The notes beneath the pieces were generated by a model. That model did not search any database. It saw only the letters and a program-made list of their open reading frames with translations, and was not told where the DNA came from. Both the position numbers and the translations under genes were made by a program. From positions 36,290,140 through 36,354,139 of the forward strand of contig NC_058342.1 in assembly GCF_905475395.1 (NCBI RefSeq): DNA of 64,000 bases, read 5' to 3'. This document shows, one piece after another, positions 1-11,400 of this stretch (position 1 is the stretch's first letter; each line of letters begins with the position of its first letter). This stretch comes from Chrysoperla carnea (Eukaryota > Arthropoda > Insecta > Neuroptera > Chrysopidae).

Positions 1-2289
1 ATCACATTTTCTTCACGACAGTTTCCCTGGATTTCAGTAAAATATTTTTACTCATGCCATTGAAACCCATTTTATCCCAATTATTCCATGTAAAATTCCC
101 CAAATAATCGTAGTTTTGCAAATATTTATGTATAACCTGATTCTTTCATCTCCCTTCACCAAGACAAATTTGACTATTTTCATATATTCCCAAAATTTCA
201 GATCCGCCAGGTTTCGTCTTCTTTTCTGTGCTAATTACTTCACTCCAAAAGCCCCTGAACAGAGTAGTCTCCCATTTTTTATGGAAACCCCTGAAAAAAG
301 CATCGAAGCATCTATTGTTTGAAACTGACAATGACCTGACGGACATAACAGACAGTGTAGTTGTTACCTACCGATACAGAATGACTACAAAGCTAATCAG
401 CCAACGTTCATCGTATGTTTTCAGGTTTGTTCGAGTTAATACATAAATTATCCTACATAGTACGTATAATAGACAAAGCATCTATTTTTTTGAAACTGAC
501 AATAATCTGACGAACGCAGCACACTGTTTGCTCCAAATAATCAATTTGCTCCAAAAGTGAGGACATTTCACGATTGTTCTCTAAATTTAGGAATTGGTAT
601 TGAGCTTCCAAAAAGGGTTGTTTTTTGTAATCCATGAGCTCTTATTCTAAAACAGTTTAGACTCTTCTTTTTTTTTTTTTATTTGGTAAAAACATTGATT
701 TGAGTTTTATACACAGTTAATTGGACATCTAAAATATATTTTGCAAAGAATTGATTATTTTTTGCAAAATTGAGGAGAATGTAGTTTTACTTGTTAGTCC
801 CCGAGCTATGTAAATATTTTACTAATACTTAAGTGAAATAGTTCAAATACAAAACATACGCGTGCGTTGTTCGTTTCAAATTGAGTTACCGTGAGGCGGC
901 TAAATAATCTATCGTTCGTTGATTTGAAATTGAAGGAGATTTATAAGATTTGTATTTGAACTTATTTCTAGGTTTACAACCATGTTTTTTACTCTTTTTT
1001 TTTTAAACAAACCCACACAAATTAAATGTAAATGAGACTTACGATCAAATTATTTAAAAGTTTGGTAAAATGAGCTTAAAAGTTCTTAAATGATTGCCTT
1101 TGAAATATTTATAGTTAAAGTTGAAATATAACTATACTATTAATTATTTCTGAAGTCCTTTTTATGATAAAAAATCTTGCAACACTGTAATATAAAATGA
1201 CAACGAATGTCAAGTTGGTACCACTGCTACTGTTTATTTTATTTATATTTATATCAAATATTTTTCTCTAAATATATTAATTTTTGAATTCATTTATTTG
1301 AATGTATACTTTTAAAAGTATAAAATTGTTTAAAAATATTTTTATCTAAAAAACATATTCGACTATTTTAATAAAAATCAAATTTCGCGCTCATTTCAAT
1401 GTCATGTGTCATGCGATAGACATTTTAAAAGCGGTGTTGCCGTTGTTTCTTGTATTATGTCCACTGACAACTGATTATGTCATTTTTTTAAACATTTGAA
1501 AGTCAAAATTGATCAAAATAAAAAAAACTGTAGACGAAGGCCCTTACTCCTTTAAGAACTTTGGATTCATTGAGATTTCTGATCATCATGTTACCAAATC
1601 TTGAAACAATTTAACCGAAAAGATCTTTGAAATTTAATTTGCGTGGGATACTTATTTATTTTACAATTAAAAAAATACTTTCTTTTTTTTTTTTTGGTGA
1701 AAAACAAATTTATGTGGAGTTTTTTTTTTCGTAAATAGCCATCGGAAAATAAGTGGATACTTTTTTATCTATAAATAATACTGAATATTATTTTTACATC
1801 AAAATACAATCGAAATTCTGTCTAAAAGTCCAAAATCGTAAACACAAAATTTCGACTAGGTCGAAAACAACATTCAATCCAAATTCTTTTACCAAATCTT
1901 AACTTGTCAAAACTCGTTTTGAAACTTTTTAAAATAGAAAAAGAATAAGGGTCTTAAAAACTAAAAATTTTTAAAGCTTGCATTTGGCAACGAATTTTTT
2001 TTAATACTTCATAGTAGTACGTTTACGATTTTTACAAAACTACCCCCTCCCCCCTTCTATAAAAATATTTCACTAGCCATTTTCAGATTTCTGAATGAAT
2101 TCAATGTAAAGTATATCAAGGATTTGCAATTTTCCTGGATAGAGTACCCTTGAGATATCATTATTTTTAATTTTAGGCCGATCAAAAAGATTGAGTTACA
2201 AATTTAGTACCTTTACCAGATTAGGAAATGCTTTTAGGGCTGTTTTAGGCCCATCATTCTCAAATATAGTTCATTTAGAATTTGGTAAA
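1..2289. other. Intergenic, AT-rich, no gene recognised
   Basis: Short open frames here show no recognisable domain, and long A/T runs interrupt any reading frame. The only structure I can support is the dispersed repeat at 297-525, listed separately. Nothing else stands out. Confidence 0.6.
297..525. repeat. Dispersed repeat with internal duplication, copy 1
   Basis: A segment beginning GCATCTATTGTTTGAAACTG recurs about 175 bp later within the same copy (near 305 and 477). The whole arrangement, including the CCGATACAGAATGACT and CATAGTACGTATAA blocks, recurs at 48935-49140. Two diverged copies with the same internal layout indicate a mobile or satellite-derived family. I see no coding capacity and cannot name the family. 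Confidence 0.7.
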
Positions 2290-2590
2290 TATAAGCTAGG
2301 AGTCTGCACCAAAGTTTTTCGTAAAAAAAATACTTTTTAAGGTGCAAGCTTTTATTGTACTAAAAAGTAGAAAATAATTTTATTTATGAGTGACTCATAC
2401 CCGACTATTCGTAAAAGCTTGAGGCGTTCCACATCCCTAATTTTTTTTTTCGATTCATTCTTAATATTAAGCGTCTCAAGCTTTTACAAATAGTCGGGTA
2501 TGAGTGACTCATAGATAAAACTTTTTTTCTACTTTTTAGTACAATAAAAGCTTGTCCCTTAAAAAGTATTTTTTATAAAAATTCTTAATT
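2290..2590. mobile_element. Foldback MITE
   Basis: This is a long inverted repeat with arms at about 2315-2432 and 2471-2582 that pair almost throughout, including AGCTTTTATTGTACTAAAAA and GAGTGACTCATACCCGACTA. The unpaired centre is only about 40 bp. There is no open frame, so it is best called a non-autonomous foldback element. A fragment of the same family lies at 27099-27140 inside a RhoGAP-gene intron. No target duplication was resolved. Confidence 0.75.
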
Positions 2591-2870
2591 TAGGACCAAA
2601 AAAAAAATTATATATATCAAATATGGTGGAATCGATTGGAAAATGAGGACGCCACCGTCATCCAAACTAAGCTTGCAAGCAAAATTTCAGTTCAATCGGA
2701 AACTGGGAAGTGGATCAAATTTGACTTGGAAGATTTGATTACAGATATGGAGTGTAGAGAAGAAGGAGAATCATCTCTTATGACTGTTTGACCAAAAAAG
2801 TGTCCACAAAAAGCTGTTAGATTATAGTTCCAAAACCAACTAAAAAGGCGCTGATGACCACTGATGATTC

Positions 2871-2965
2871 TTGGCTATCCTACTCTATTAACTTGTTTAG
2901 TTATCTATCCTACTCTTATTACTTTGAGCACATGTTTTAAAATGTACACTTTTGATACATTATTT
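2871..2965. repeat. Dispersed repeat, family also at 44160 and 53785
   Basis: The block around TATTACTTTGAGCAC followed by TTTTAAAATGTACACTTTTG is shared with 44160-44335 and 53785-53940. The three copies are non-coding and diverged. This copy is the most degraded. Confidence 0.65.
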
Positions 2966-3449
2966 AATGCTTTACGATGGACACTTTTTATATACAGAGA
3001 TGATTCTCCTTTTACTCTACACTCCATAATTACAGACAAGACAACGGGGCATGTGAAACTAAATAAAAGCTTGTAAAAATTGGCGAGACTCCTAGATTAA
3101 ACTATCGAAGATGGTCCTATGATCTTATTTTCAGATGACTATTAGATTTTTTTTTTTTTTACTAATAATTTTTCCCTTTTTTTGGCATTATTGTCGATTT
3201 TCAATTTTTTTTTTTTAATAAGGAACAATTGAAAATAATTATACTGATATTTTGATAATAATACTTTAGGCTAATTTTTTTTTTTGGTAATAGTATGAGA
3301 TTATCTAGACTACAAATATTTTGTATTTCTTTGACTTTTTTTAGGCAATTATGAGAAATAAAATCTAAAAATGGGATACAAAAAAAAAATCAAAATTTTT
3401 CCTGGAAATGACTACAAAATTTTGATGAGTAAAATGTTTAGATAGAAAA

Positions 3450-6400
3450 CTATTTGCCAGTAGCGGTTAATTCATGATCCCCTACTAAATACAGCAACTG
3501 AAAAGCGATCCCTAATAAAGATATGCCTAGTAGATCTCCCAATGATGTCAAATATGGTATCGCTGAATTATCTGGATCAATTTTTCTTGCCCACATCCAA
3601 TGTATCATAATATGAGCGATATATAGCAAGGTAGCAACCTGGAACAAAGAAATTGTAATATTAATTTTTACCCGACTGAGAAACGTAAAGGAGTGGTCAT
3701 GTGTGTTCTTGTATGGCACACTAGAGACCAAACGCGTGAACCGATTTTGATAATTTAGACGTCAATCGATTTTTCTTAACCTTGAGAGTGCTACTGAAGA
3801 TAGAGCAGTAATGACAATTCAATATGGCGACCAACAGACGCCATATTGTGAAAAGAATGTACATGTGTTCCTATGTGGTGCAATAGAGACCAAACGCGTG
3901 GACCGATTTTGATGATTCAGACGTCAATCGATTTGTATTCACCTTGAGAATACTACTGAAGATAGAGCAGTAATGAAAATTCAATATGGCGACCAACAGA
4001 CGCCATATTGTGAAAATAATGTATATGTGTTCCTATGTGGCGCAATAAAGACCAAACGCGTGGGCTGATTTTGGTGCTTTAGACGTCAATCGATTTGTCT
4101 TAACCTTGAGAGTGCTATTGAAGATAGAGCAGTAATGAAAATTCAATATGGCCACCAACAGACGCCATATTGTGAAAAAGAATGTACATGTGTTCCTATG
4201 TGGTGCAATAGAGACCAAACGCGTGGACCGATTTTGATGCTTAAGACGTCAATCGATTTATCTTAACCTTGCGAGTGCTACTGAAGATATGGCAATAATG
4301 AAAATTCAATACGGCGACCACCAGACGCCATATTGTAAAAAAGCAAACAATGAAAGAAGTCTAACCCCGACCCAAAAATTTATGATTATGTTTCCAGAAA
4401 CTAATTTAATAGACTTTTCACTAAAATTATCCTTCTTCATGGTAAAAATGAATCCCTGGAAGTCAATAGAGAGGTTTGAGAACCATAGTTTTGGGTTGGA
4501 GTGTCTCAACTCGACCCTGAGAGTAAATTTTTATGTTTCTAGAAACTAATTTGATGAATTTTTCACTAAAATTATCCGTCTCTATGAAAAAAACGTCTGG
4601 TCGTCAAAAGACAATCTTTAAAACACTAAAGCCTTGGATTGAGGTGTCTCAACCCGCCTGTGATAAGTAATTATTATGTTTTTAAAAGTTCATTTGACGA
4701 TTCTTTCCCTAAAATCATTATTCTCTGGGGAAAATGAAAGGCTGATTTTCAAAAGACAATCTGAATAATTCAAGGGTTCTGATTGGGGTGTCTCAAGTCT
4801 TTTTTTGCGACCAATGTTGGTATAAACTGTACTTTATACATGCATTTACATTTGGATTCAGCCAGAACCTTGTCAGTTGGTTATAATAAGCGTTTTGTCG
4901 TTATAAACGATATCTTATAAGGGTCCAATATTGGACGATGTATGAAAGAAGTTTTTGTAATAGTTTTGTTTACCTGAAGAACTGCAGCGCATAGATATAC
5001 AACCACAAATAAAGCTGTTAAGGCTGCCATTCCCTGTTTGATATAATTTATGGTATAAATGAATATGATATGTCCGGGAACCACCATTGCCATTAGAACT
5101 CGAGTGGTACGCGCATGAGGACCTATAAAAAACCATAATTAGTGTAATTATTCGATAATATTTTTGGATGTGTCCAAATTCCTGACAACTCACAATTTTT
5201 ATACTTACAATTAGCTAGTGGAAAAAATGAAAGCATGAAACATATATTTTCATTATTTGAGTAACAATTAAAAAGAGAAAATCAATTATTTTTATAATGT
5301 TCCATGGAACCATGACTAGTCTTAGTCCGCAGTCTTTTCATGTCATGATTTTGAACACTAGAAGTATCTACATGAAAGGGCTGGAAGAAAGTGGTGCAAA
5401 AGACACTTACATAAAAATTTCCAACCCTCTAACTCAATTTTAATGAACTCTGGATGCAAAATGTAGAAAAATATGTTTGGTATTTGAGGTTATGAAGTTG
5501 GGAAGTTGATATCATAACCATAATATTACAAATAATTGAGCATAAAATAAGAATATTTATAAAAATTTGTACCTTTGCCACAAAATCCAGCAACAGGTGT
5601 AATAAAAATAACCGTGTCAGCATCGACCCCCTCCACATCACTCGTATTTGGCAATGTACCCAATTCGGCTTCTTTATGTAACGCAGTCGATATACGACTT
5701 GCTTGCACAGCCACCAAATTACCACCGACTCCATTAATCACCGGCTGAAAGACAGCAATTCCTTCAAATCTGGATACCATAAAATCCAAAATTAAACCAC
5801 CCAAAGAACTAATTAGCATGGCAGCCATAACTGGCGTCCAACCATTGTAAAGAACATCTCGCGTATGGACATTTTTTTTGGCAATCCAAATCCACAACGG
5901 TGTAACTAAGACGTAACCAGCTATAATTGACGGTGCTAACCAGTCCTGTTTGCCAATTGAATCATACAGAATCGTTGAGATCCAAGATAGTAACGTTAAT
6001 GAGGTGATATCCCCTAAACTTGCGGCTATCGGTGTTGCCACATTGTCTGGATTGATATTACAATGTCTAGAGAACACGATCACCGCGGCTGTTATTAAGC
6101 CAAGTACAAAGCTAGCAACGCTCGCTGTTACTAAACTACTAGCACACAATAAATACGCATGATCCAATTGTACACTTTGTGTTTTGATCGCTCCCATAAC
6201 AACAGCCACCACAGATGCCAGAAACCCAACAACAATCGCTTGGCATTGTATCAATGTTAAATTACCGACAATCATACTCCATTGTTGCTTTGGTGTGTCC
6301 ATGTGCCCTAAATTCGCTTGCGTTGATAAACGTGACGCTAAGGTCATCTCTAAATTACCTTTTAATCCAAGCAATGCTGGCACTAATATCACCAATTCAG

Positions 6401-7881
6401 TTATGTTTTCAAAAACTGTCCAATGCTGAAAACAAATATCAAAATTTATTACCAAAATTCTGGATAATTGGGAGAGTGAAGAAATAGTGACTGACCTGTA
6501 CAATATCCAAAACTAATCCAGCACCAACCATGCCTTTGCCAGCAATTAAAAATGGAATGAAAACTTGTATAGCAGTTTTTAAATAAGTTTCTTTGTTTTC
6601 GTCCAAATTATCGCACATCTGACTTTCCACAACAATGTCCGGTAATTTCTTGGCCGACGATGGGACCTCATCCTCAGATGCTAAGATGAGATCACGTTCC
6701 ACGGCTGTGTTCGCTTGAGATTCAGTGTTTGTGTTGGCTAATTCTAGATTATCATTTGTAGTTTCATGTTGTTCCATTAAATTTGATAATTCCAATTCGG
6801 TTGAGGGTTCGTTTAATGATTGACGCGACATTTTTGGTGATTTTGTTCGAAGGCTTTTTATATCACCAATATCACTTAATAAATTATGTGGGGATTGAGC
6901 GTTGTCGATGCAGCTGTTGTAGTTGTCGGGAGCTTCGGGTGGCTGCAGATTACGGCTGTCCTTGGACCCACTCCCATAGGACAACCTGCTGCTAAAATCA
7001 TATAAATATACATCATTTCAATTTATTTGAACCATACAAAATGTTCGATTAAACACTATTTATTTCATTCTAGATACTCTTTGGCCACTTTTTAGTCGAT
7101 GTAGTGGACTTGTTTTGAGAGCCTAAATGGCCGAGCAGTCTAAGGCGTTTGTCCATTTAGACATAGGTTGTGGGTTCGAATCCAGGCAGCGGCAGTGTGA
7201 ACAATTATGATTAATAGGGCGGCACCCACATCAAAATGTAATTGTAATTAAATAAATAAAGATCAACAAATAATGATGGGGGTGGCCTCTGTTATAAGCG
7301 TAGCCTCTGGGGGTGGCCTCTGTCAGAGAAACGGAGGTTAAACCCCATTATTATTATATAGTGGACTTGTTTTAAGGATTTTCTGGAGTAATTTGAACTC
7401 AAAAAAACCCGAAGTTTTCCTAAACGCAAAATTTTTTGTGATCTTGTCCTTTTTTTTGAGAGGTTGAAGAGTAAAGGATAAAATTCGAAAACATTGAACA
7501 AAATTTTTGGTCTCCAATAAGATAATTTTGATTTGATGATTTGAAAAAAATACAAAAATCGGATTCAATTGACGATTGAATGAATAATTTTTGAGATAAG
7601 GTCCTAAATCCCACACAAAGAACGATTTCTGGTAATTTCTTAGAAAATTTCAAATTATGTACGTGCAAAAAAAGCTATATTTTAGTTTTTTATTAATAGT
7701 AAATTAAAAACTTTTTAAATTTGATAAATTCAAATAATTCCCGCCATTTAAACCTAATCTACTTTTGACATGTCAAACTAAAATAACAAAACTAGTAAGA
7801 TTAAAGAATTAATTTTAAAAAAACTTTACAAAACCTGTGACGTTTTCGTAACATATCGGGTAAATTATTAGGATCAGTCAT
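3450..7881 (-). CDS. SLC41-type Mg2+ transporter, paralogue A
   Basis: Membrane transporter of the SLC41 (MgtE-like) family, which moves Mg2+ across the plasma membrane in animals. The exons, in transcription order, are 7881-7835, 6991-6496, 6425-5573, 5122-4974 and 3638-3450. They total 1,734 bp in consistent phase, giving 577 aa (human SLC41A1 is 513). The N-terminus is a hydrophilic Ser/Asn/Glu-rich tail. Two MgtE-like halves follow: the first carries [12 protein letters not shown] with RLSTQAN and [14 protein letters not shown]; the second carries [13 protein letters not shown] and [14 protein letters not shown]. Multiple hydrophobic segments lie between. The start is the ATG at 7879-7881 in a short first exon; its splice to 6991 gives an in-frame RKRHSSRLSYG junction. 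The exon-2 acceptor is an ambiguous tag/CAG/CAG. The last intron holds two tandem arrays. The gene looks intact; the exact SLC41 subtype is not assigned. Confidence 0.93.
3700..4345. repeat. 162-bp tandem array in SLC41 intron
   Basis: Four copies of a unit of 162-163 bp, anchored by GACCAAACGCG at 3726, 3888, 4050 and 4213. Each unit contains the near-perfect stem CAATATGGCG / CGCCATATTG around a 9-base loop. The copies differ by scattered substitutions. The array lies in the last intron of SLC41 paralogue A and has no coding signal. Confidence 0.9.
4370..4800. repeat. Degenerate 145-bp tandem array
   Basis: Three diverged copies of about 145 bp, anchored by the ATGTTTCCAGAAAC-like block near 4387, 4532 and 4677 and by a recurring GGTGTCTCAA-like block. 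The array directly follows the 162-bp array in the same SLC41 intron and is clearly older. No open frame is conserved across copies. Confidence 0.7.
7117..7358 (+). mobile_element. tRNA-Leu-derived SINE with target duplication
   Basis: The head resembles a type-II tRNA. It has an A box within TGGCCGAGCAGTCTAAGGCG (from 7128), a B box GGTTCGAATCC (7173-7183) and room for a long variable arm, most like tRNA-Leu. A non-tRNA body with a repeated GGGGGTGGCCTCTG block follows, and the element ends in ATT repeats. It is flanked by the 15-bp direct repeat TAGTGGACTTGTTTT at 7102-7116 and 7359-7373, the signature of LINE-assisted insertion. It is complete at 242 bp. It lies in the first intron of SLC41 paralogue A, antisense to the gene. 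Confidence 0.9.
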
Positions 7882-8827
7882 TTTTCCAGCACTAAAAATT
7901 TGAAGCAAAGCGAAAAAATTTGCTGATTATCACAGTTGAGTTTTCTTTGACTGTTGAGAAGTAACAAATTTCAAATAAACTGAACCAACGGTAATTGAGT
8001 TAAAGTGAGCTGAGCTCTGGTTTGGTGATTTGGCTTAAGTTAAGCCCACCTGCGTTGTTCTGTGTGAATTTAAATAAAGATTAGAGCTAAAAAAAAAATA
8101 AATAAATATTTGTTTTGTCTACTTACAATCATAATTAATAAAAGTTTAATTAGTTTTGATAAAACTGTGGTTTCACATTCTTTCAATTTGTAATTTTGTA
8201 ATTTAAGACGATTAAATAAATTCGAGATGGAATTAAATTACAAAAATGTTCCATGTGGAATTTTGAAAAACGTGATTTGTGTTAGGTTAAATAAAGGTGG
8301 TAGGGGTAGTTTGGTGAAGTTTTAATCAGCTCACTTACCGTTATATTTCGATAAATATTTTTGGTATTTATTGCAAATAATTGAATTTTCATCATATTTT
8401 CGAAATGAAGTTAATTGACTTGGGTCACTTTGGGTGCAGTAGTTTGTTAGATTTGAGCAAAGAACATAATAATTTTATTCGCCCTTCAAATGATTTCTTT
8501 CACAATGTGTGTGTGTCTTCTGCCTGCTTATTTTTTAAGGGATGATTAAAATCACCTTCACCGTACACATGTGTATTCGATTACATCTTGTAGTCAACTG
8601 TTTTCAGTTGTTACTCTCTCTTCACTTTAAGTTAAGGGTTGTAATTGTATGGGTCCGTTCGATTAGACTAGCTTATACAGGCGTCAAACTAATCCCAAGA
8701 TGGCCGTCTTAAGATATACTTTGCGTTACTAATAATGACGCATATTGTTTCATTAAAAATACCCATTTTATCAAAAGCGGTTATTAAATAAACGATCGTT
8801 ATAAAACTGTTAGTCATTTTTTTGAGA

Positions 8828-9170
8828 AATAGAATAGAACAAAAGTTGTTTATTGTTTTATAAGGAGCATTTCATGCATTTAAACTTTTGTTCTACTTGA
8901 CCTTTGTTGGCCATTTACGAACTCGACCTCACTTTTTACGGCCTGAGCACGCTGTAAAAATTTCAACTTTATATCTTTTTTCATTTTTGAGTTATCCTGT
9001 ACACAGACGGACAGACAGACAACCGGAAATGGACTAATGAAGTGATTTTATGAACACCTTTACCAAAATTGTGTGGGTAGCATCAATATTTTTAAGCTCT
9101 AGTTACAAACTTGGGACTAAACTTAGTATACCTTGATATATTACATATATACAGGGTATAATAATATATG
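8828..9170 (+). repeat. Dispersed ~350-bp repeat, copy A
   Basis: Shares with 16560, 32167 and 39384 the blocks GAACAAAAGTTGTTTATT, CAGACAACCGGAAATGGACT and TACCTTGATATATTACATAT, ending ACAGGGTATA. This copy lacks the 5' GCCCTCACGGGTAAA block seen in the others. It is non-coding, and I cannot say whether it is a SINE or a LINE tail. Confidence 0.7.
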
Positions 9171-11169
9171 ACGCAAAATAAAACGTATTTTGAGTTAAAT
9201 ACGTAGTGTCAGTCACATATGGAATCACTCATTAGAAGTGAACATTTGAGTGTGAGTTGGATTTGATGTTGATAGCGCCTATAATACCTAGGCTTAGTTT
9301 CATCATCTCTATGAATGAATTCTTTTTATCGATTTAAAACATTTCTATGTGTATTAGTGGTGACGACGACGCGACCCCCGATTTAATTATTACGTCATTG
9401 TCAGTGGATTCTCGATTGTACTTTGTACGGAATGTATCCGAAAATTCTCGTAATTTGTTACAAAACTTTTTTTTTTGTTAATTCAAATTATTGATCTATG
9501 TACGTCTATATGTGTGTATGTAAGCGTAGGTTATGTTTTCGACCTCGAAAATTCGATGTCGAAATTTTCTCCATTTACGATAAAGGTTTCGAATTTAACG
9601 AATTTTGTGAGAATGTGATGAAAGTAAACGATTAATTAAGAGTTAATTTTTTCTATATTTAACTATTTGTTGCTCGGTTAAATACTTGTTGCTCGTTTTA
9701 CCTTAACTTTGAAAAAAATTTGTCGTTAAATACATCTTTGATGGCTCAAATAACTGAATGCGTTACGAAGGATCCGATCTTGCTATTTAGCCGCTCCGGA
9801 AAAAAAATAATATTTGCCGCCCTTTACACTCATACCATATACACGGTGTTTTTTCTTAAGTTGACATATGCTTGAAACTCGATAACTAAATTTAATCGAA
9901 GAATGATCTTCAAACGAAAAATATTAGTTTCAAAGGCACACATATTATACCGGCATCGAAAATTTGAATAAATAAAAACAATAATTTTTTTAATATACAT
10001 CTTTATATGGAGGTTTTGTGGAGTTGACATCAGAATGTGGAGTTTTATTTTTAGATGCTTCAAATATTTATATTTCTTATAAATAGGTTTTACTGTAACT
10101 TAATACGTATCAAATATCTTTTCATTAAGTGAAATTTTTTTGTTTCAAGGTGGTCCCATACAGGTGATTTTCATTTCAAATATGTTTTCTTTGTCGAGAA
10201 CCTGAGAAAGGACCAAAACAGAAATTTATGAGCTCGAGAAGGGCAATTTTGAAACTTTTAGCCCAAAAATTTAATTTCATTTTTAAATGGGGTTATAACT
10301 TTTGGGACACAGTGTGAACAATGCTCACATTTTATTTCTGAGAAATTTGCTTGAAATATTTTATTCCAATTTTGATCTAAAAATCGTGCCAGTAATTATT
10401 TTACGATTCTTATTTTTAGTCAATACTAACTTAAGGCTAGACAAAAAGCACTAAGCACGTTTTTAACCGTTGCTCAAACAAAGCAAATTTTTATCGTAAA
10501 TTAGATTTTTCGACCAAGATTCATCGAATAAATTTTATTACAATGTGTTTGAAGTTATTCTTTCAACTTACTCAGATTAACTTTGGGCCTAATAAAAATG
10601 TTTAATGAAATTTCGGAAATCTATAATGGTATTGGCTTGTAGTTTAATTATTTGGCGCTGATTACAAGTGCTTTTTTATTGCTAATCGAAGGCATAAGCA
10701 TCAGAGTGAAAAAGATCTTTACCTTTATAAATTATATGCTGGAGATAGGGAAGACTGATAATCTGTTTTACTCAAAGAGCTTTCAGCGCCTCCACAAAAA
10801 GTATGCTGTGAATACACCAGCATAATTTTTTTTAAATTTAAATTTAACGGAACTACAGTGCCATCTGTAATTGTCAAATCGTAACAAAAAATCGATAGTT
10901 TGAAAATCGCTACCAAGATGACGCTACTACATAAATATTTTGGAAAATTTTGTTTTTCACATTATCCGCGTTTCTGTAGGCGTGTAACTAATCAATTTAA
11001 ATTTCTTATATTAAATACTATCTGTAAACGAATTTTCATTAAAATCGTTAGAGTCGATTTCGATAGATATAAGGATAGACATATTTAACTTTAGTTTTAT
11101 GGGAAAACGGTAAATCGATGATATGTTTTCATAGATTTCTCCAAAACTAGCCGGTGGAAATTAATTTAA

Positions 11170-11400
11170 AAAAAACCTAAATAAATTATTGAAAAAAAAA
11201 AAAACAAACAAAAAAAACCGTTAATTAAGGACTAATTAACGAGGTAGGAGCACGTCTGACTAATTAAGGAGGTAGGAGCACGGTTATTGGGACACAAATT
11301 AAAAAAAATATATTTTTTCAATTTTGATGGTGAATTATATTATAACTTAACAATATAAGACGAAAATTAATAATAAAATTTTTCGATATCTAGAGTAATT
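11170..11400. repeat. Dispersed repeat pair, copy 1
   Basis: Contains GACTAATTAAGGAGGTAGGA followed by TTTTCAATTTTGATGGTGAA. Both blocks recur in the same order at 14785-14965. A short AATTAACGAGGTAGGAGCACG duplication is also visible inside this copy. Non-coding. Confidence 0.65.

Noticed and set aside
5950-6487. Plus-strand open frames within SLC41-A
   Set aside because: Antisense shadows of the conserved transporter exon.
7117-7190. Functional tRNA-Leu gene
   Set aside because: The acceptor stem does not pair, and the sequence continues into a repeat body with 15-bp target duplications, so it is a SINE head.
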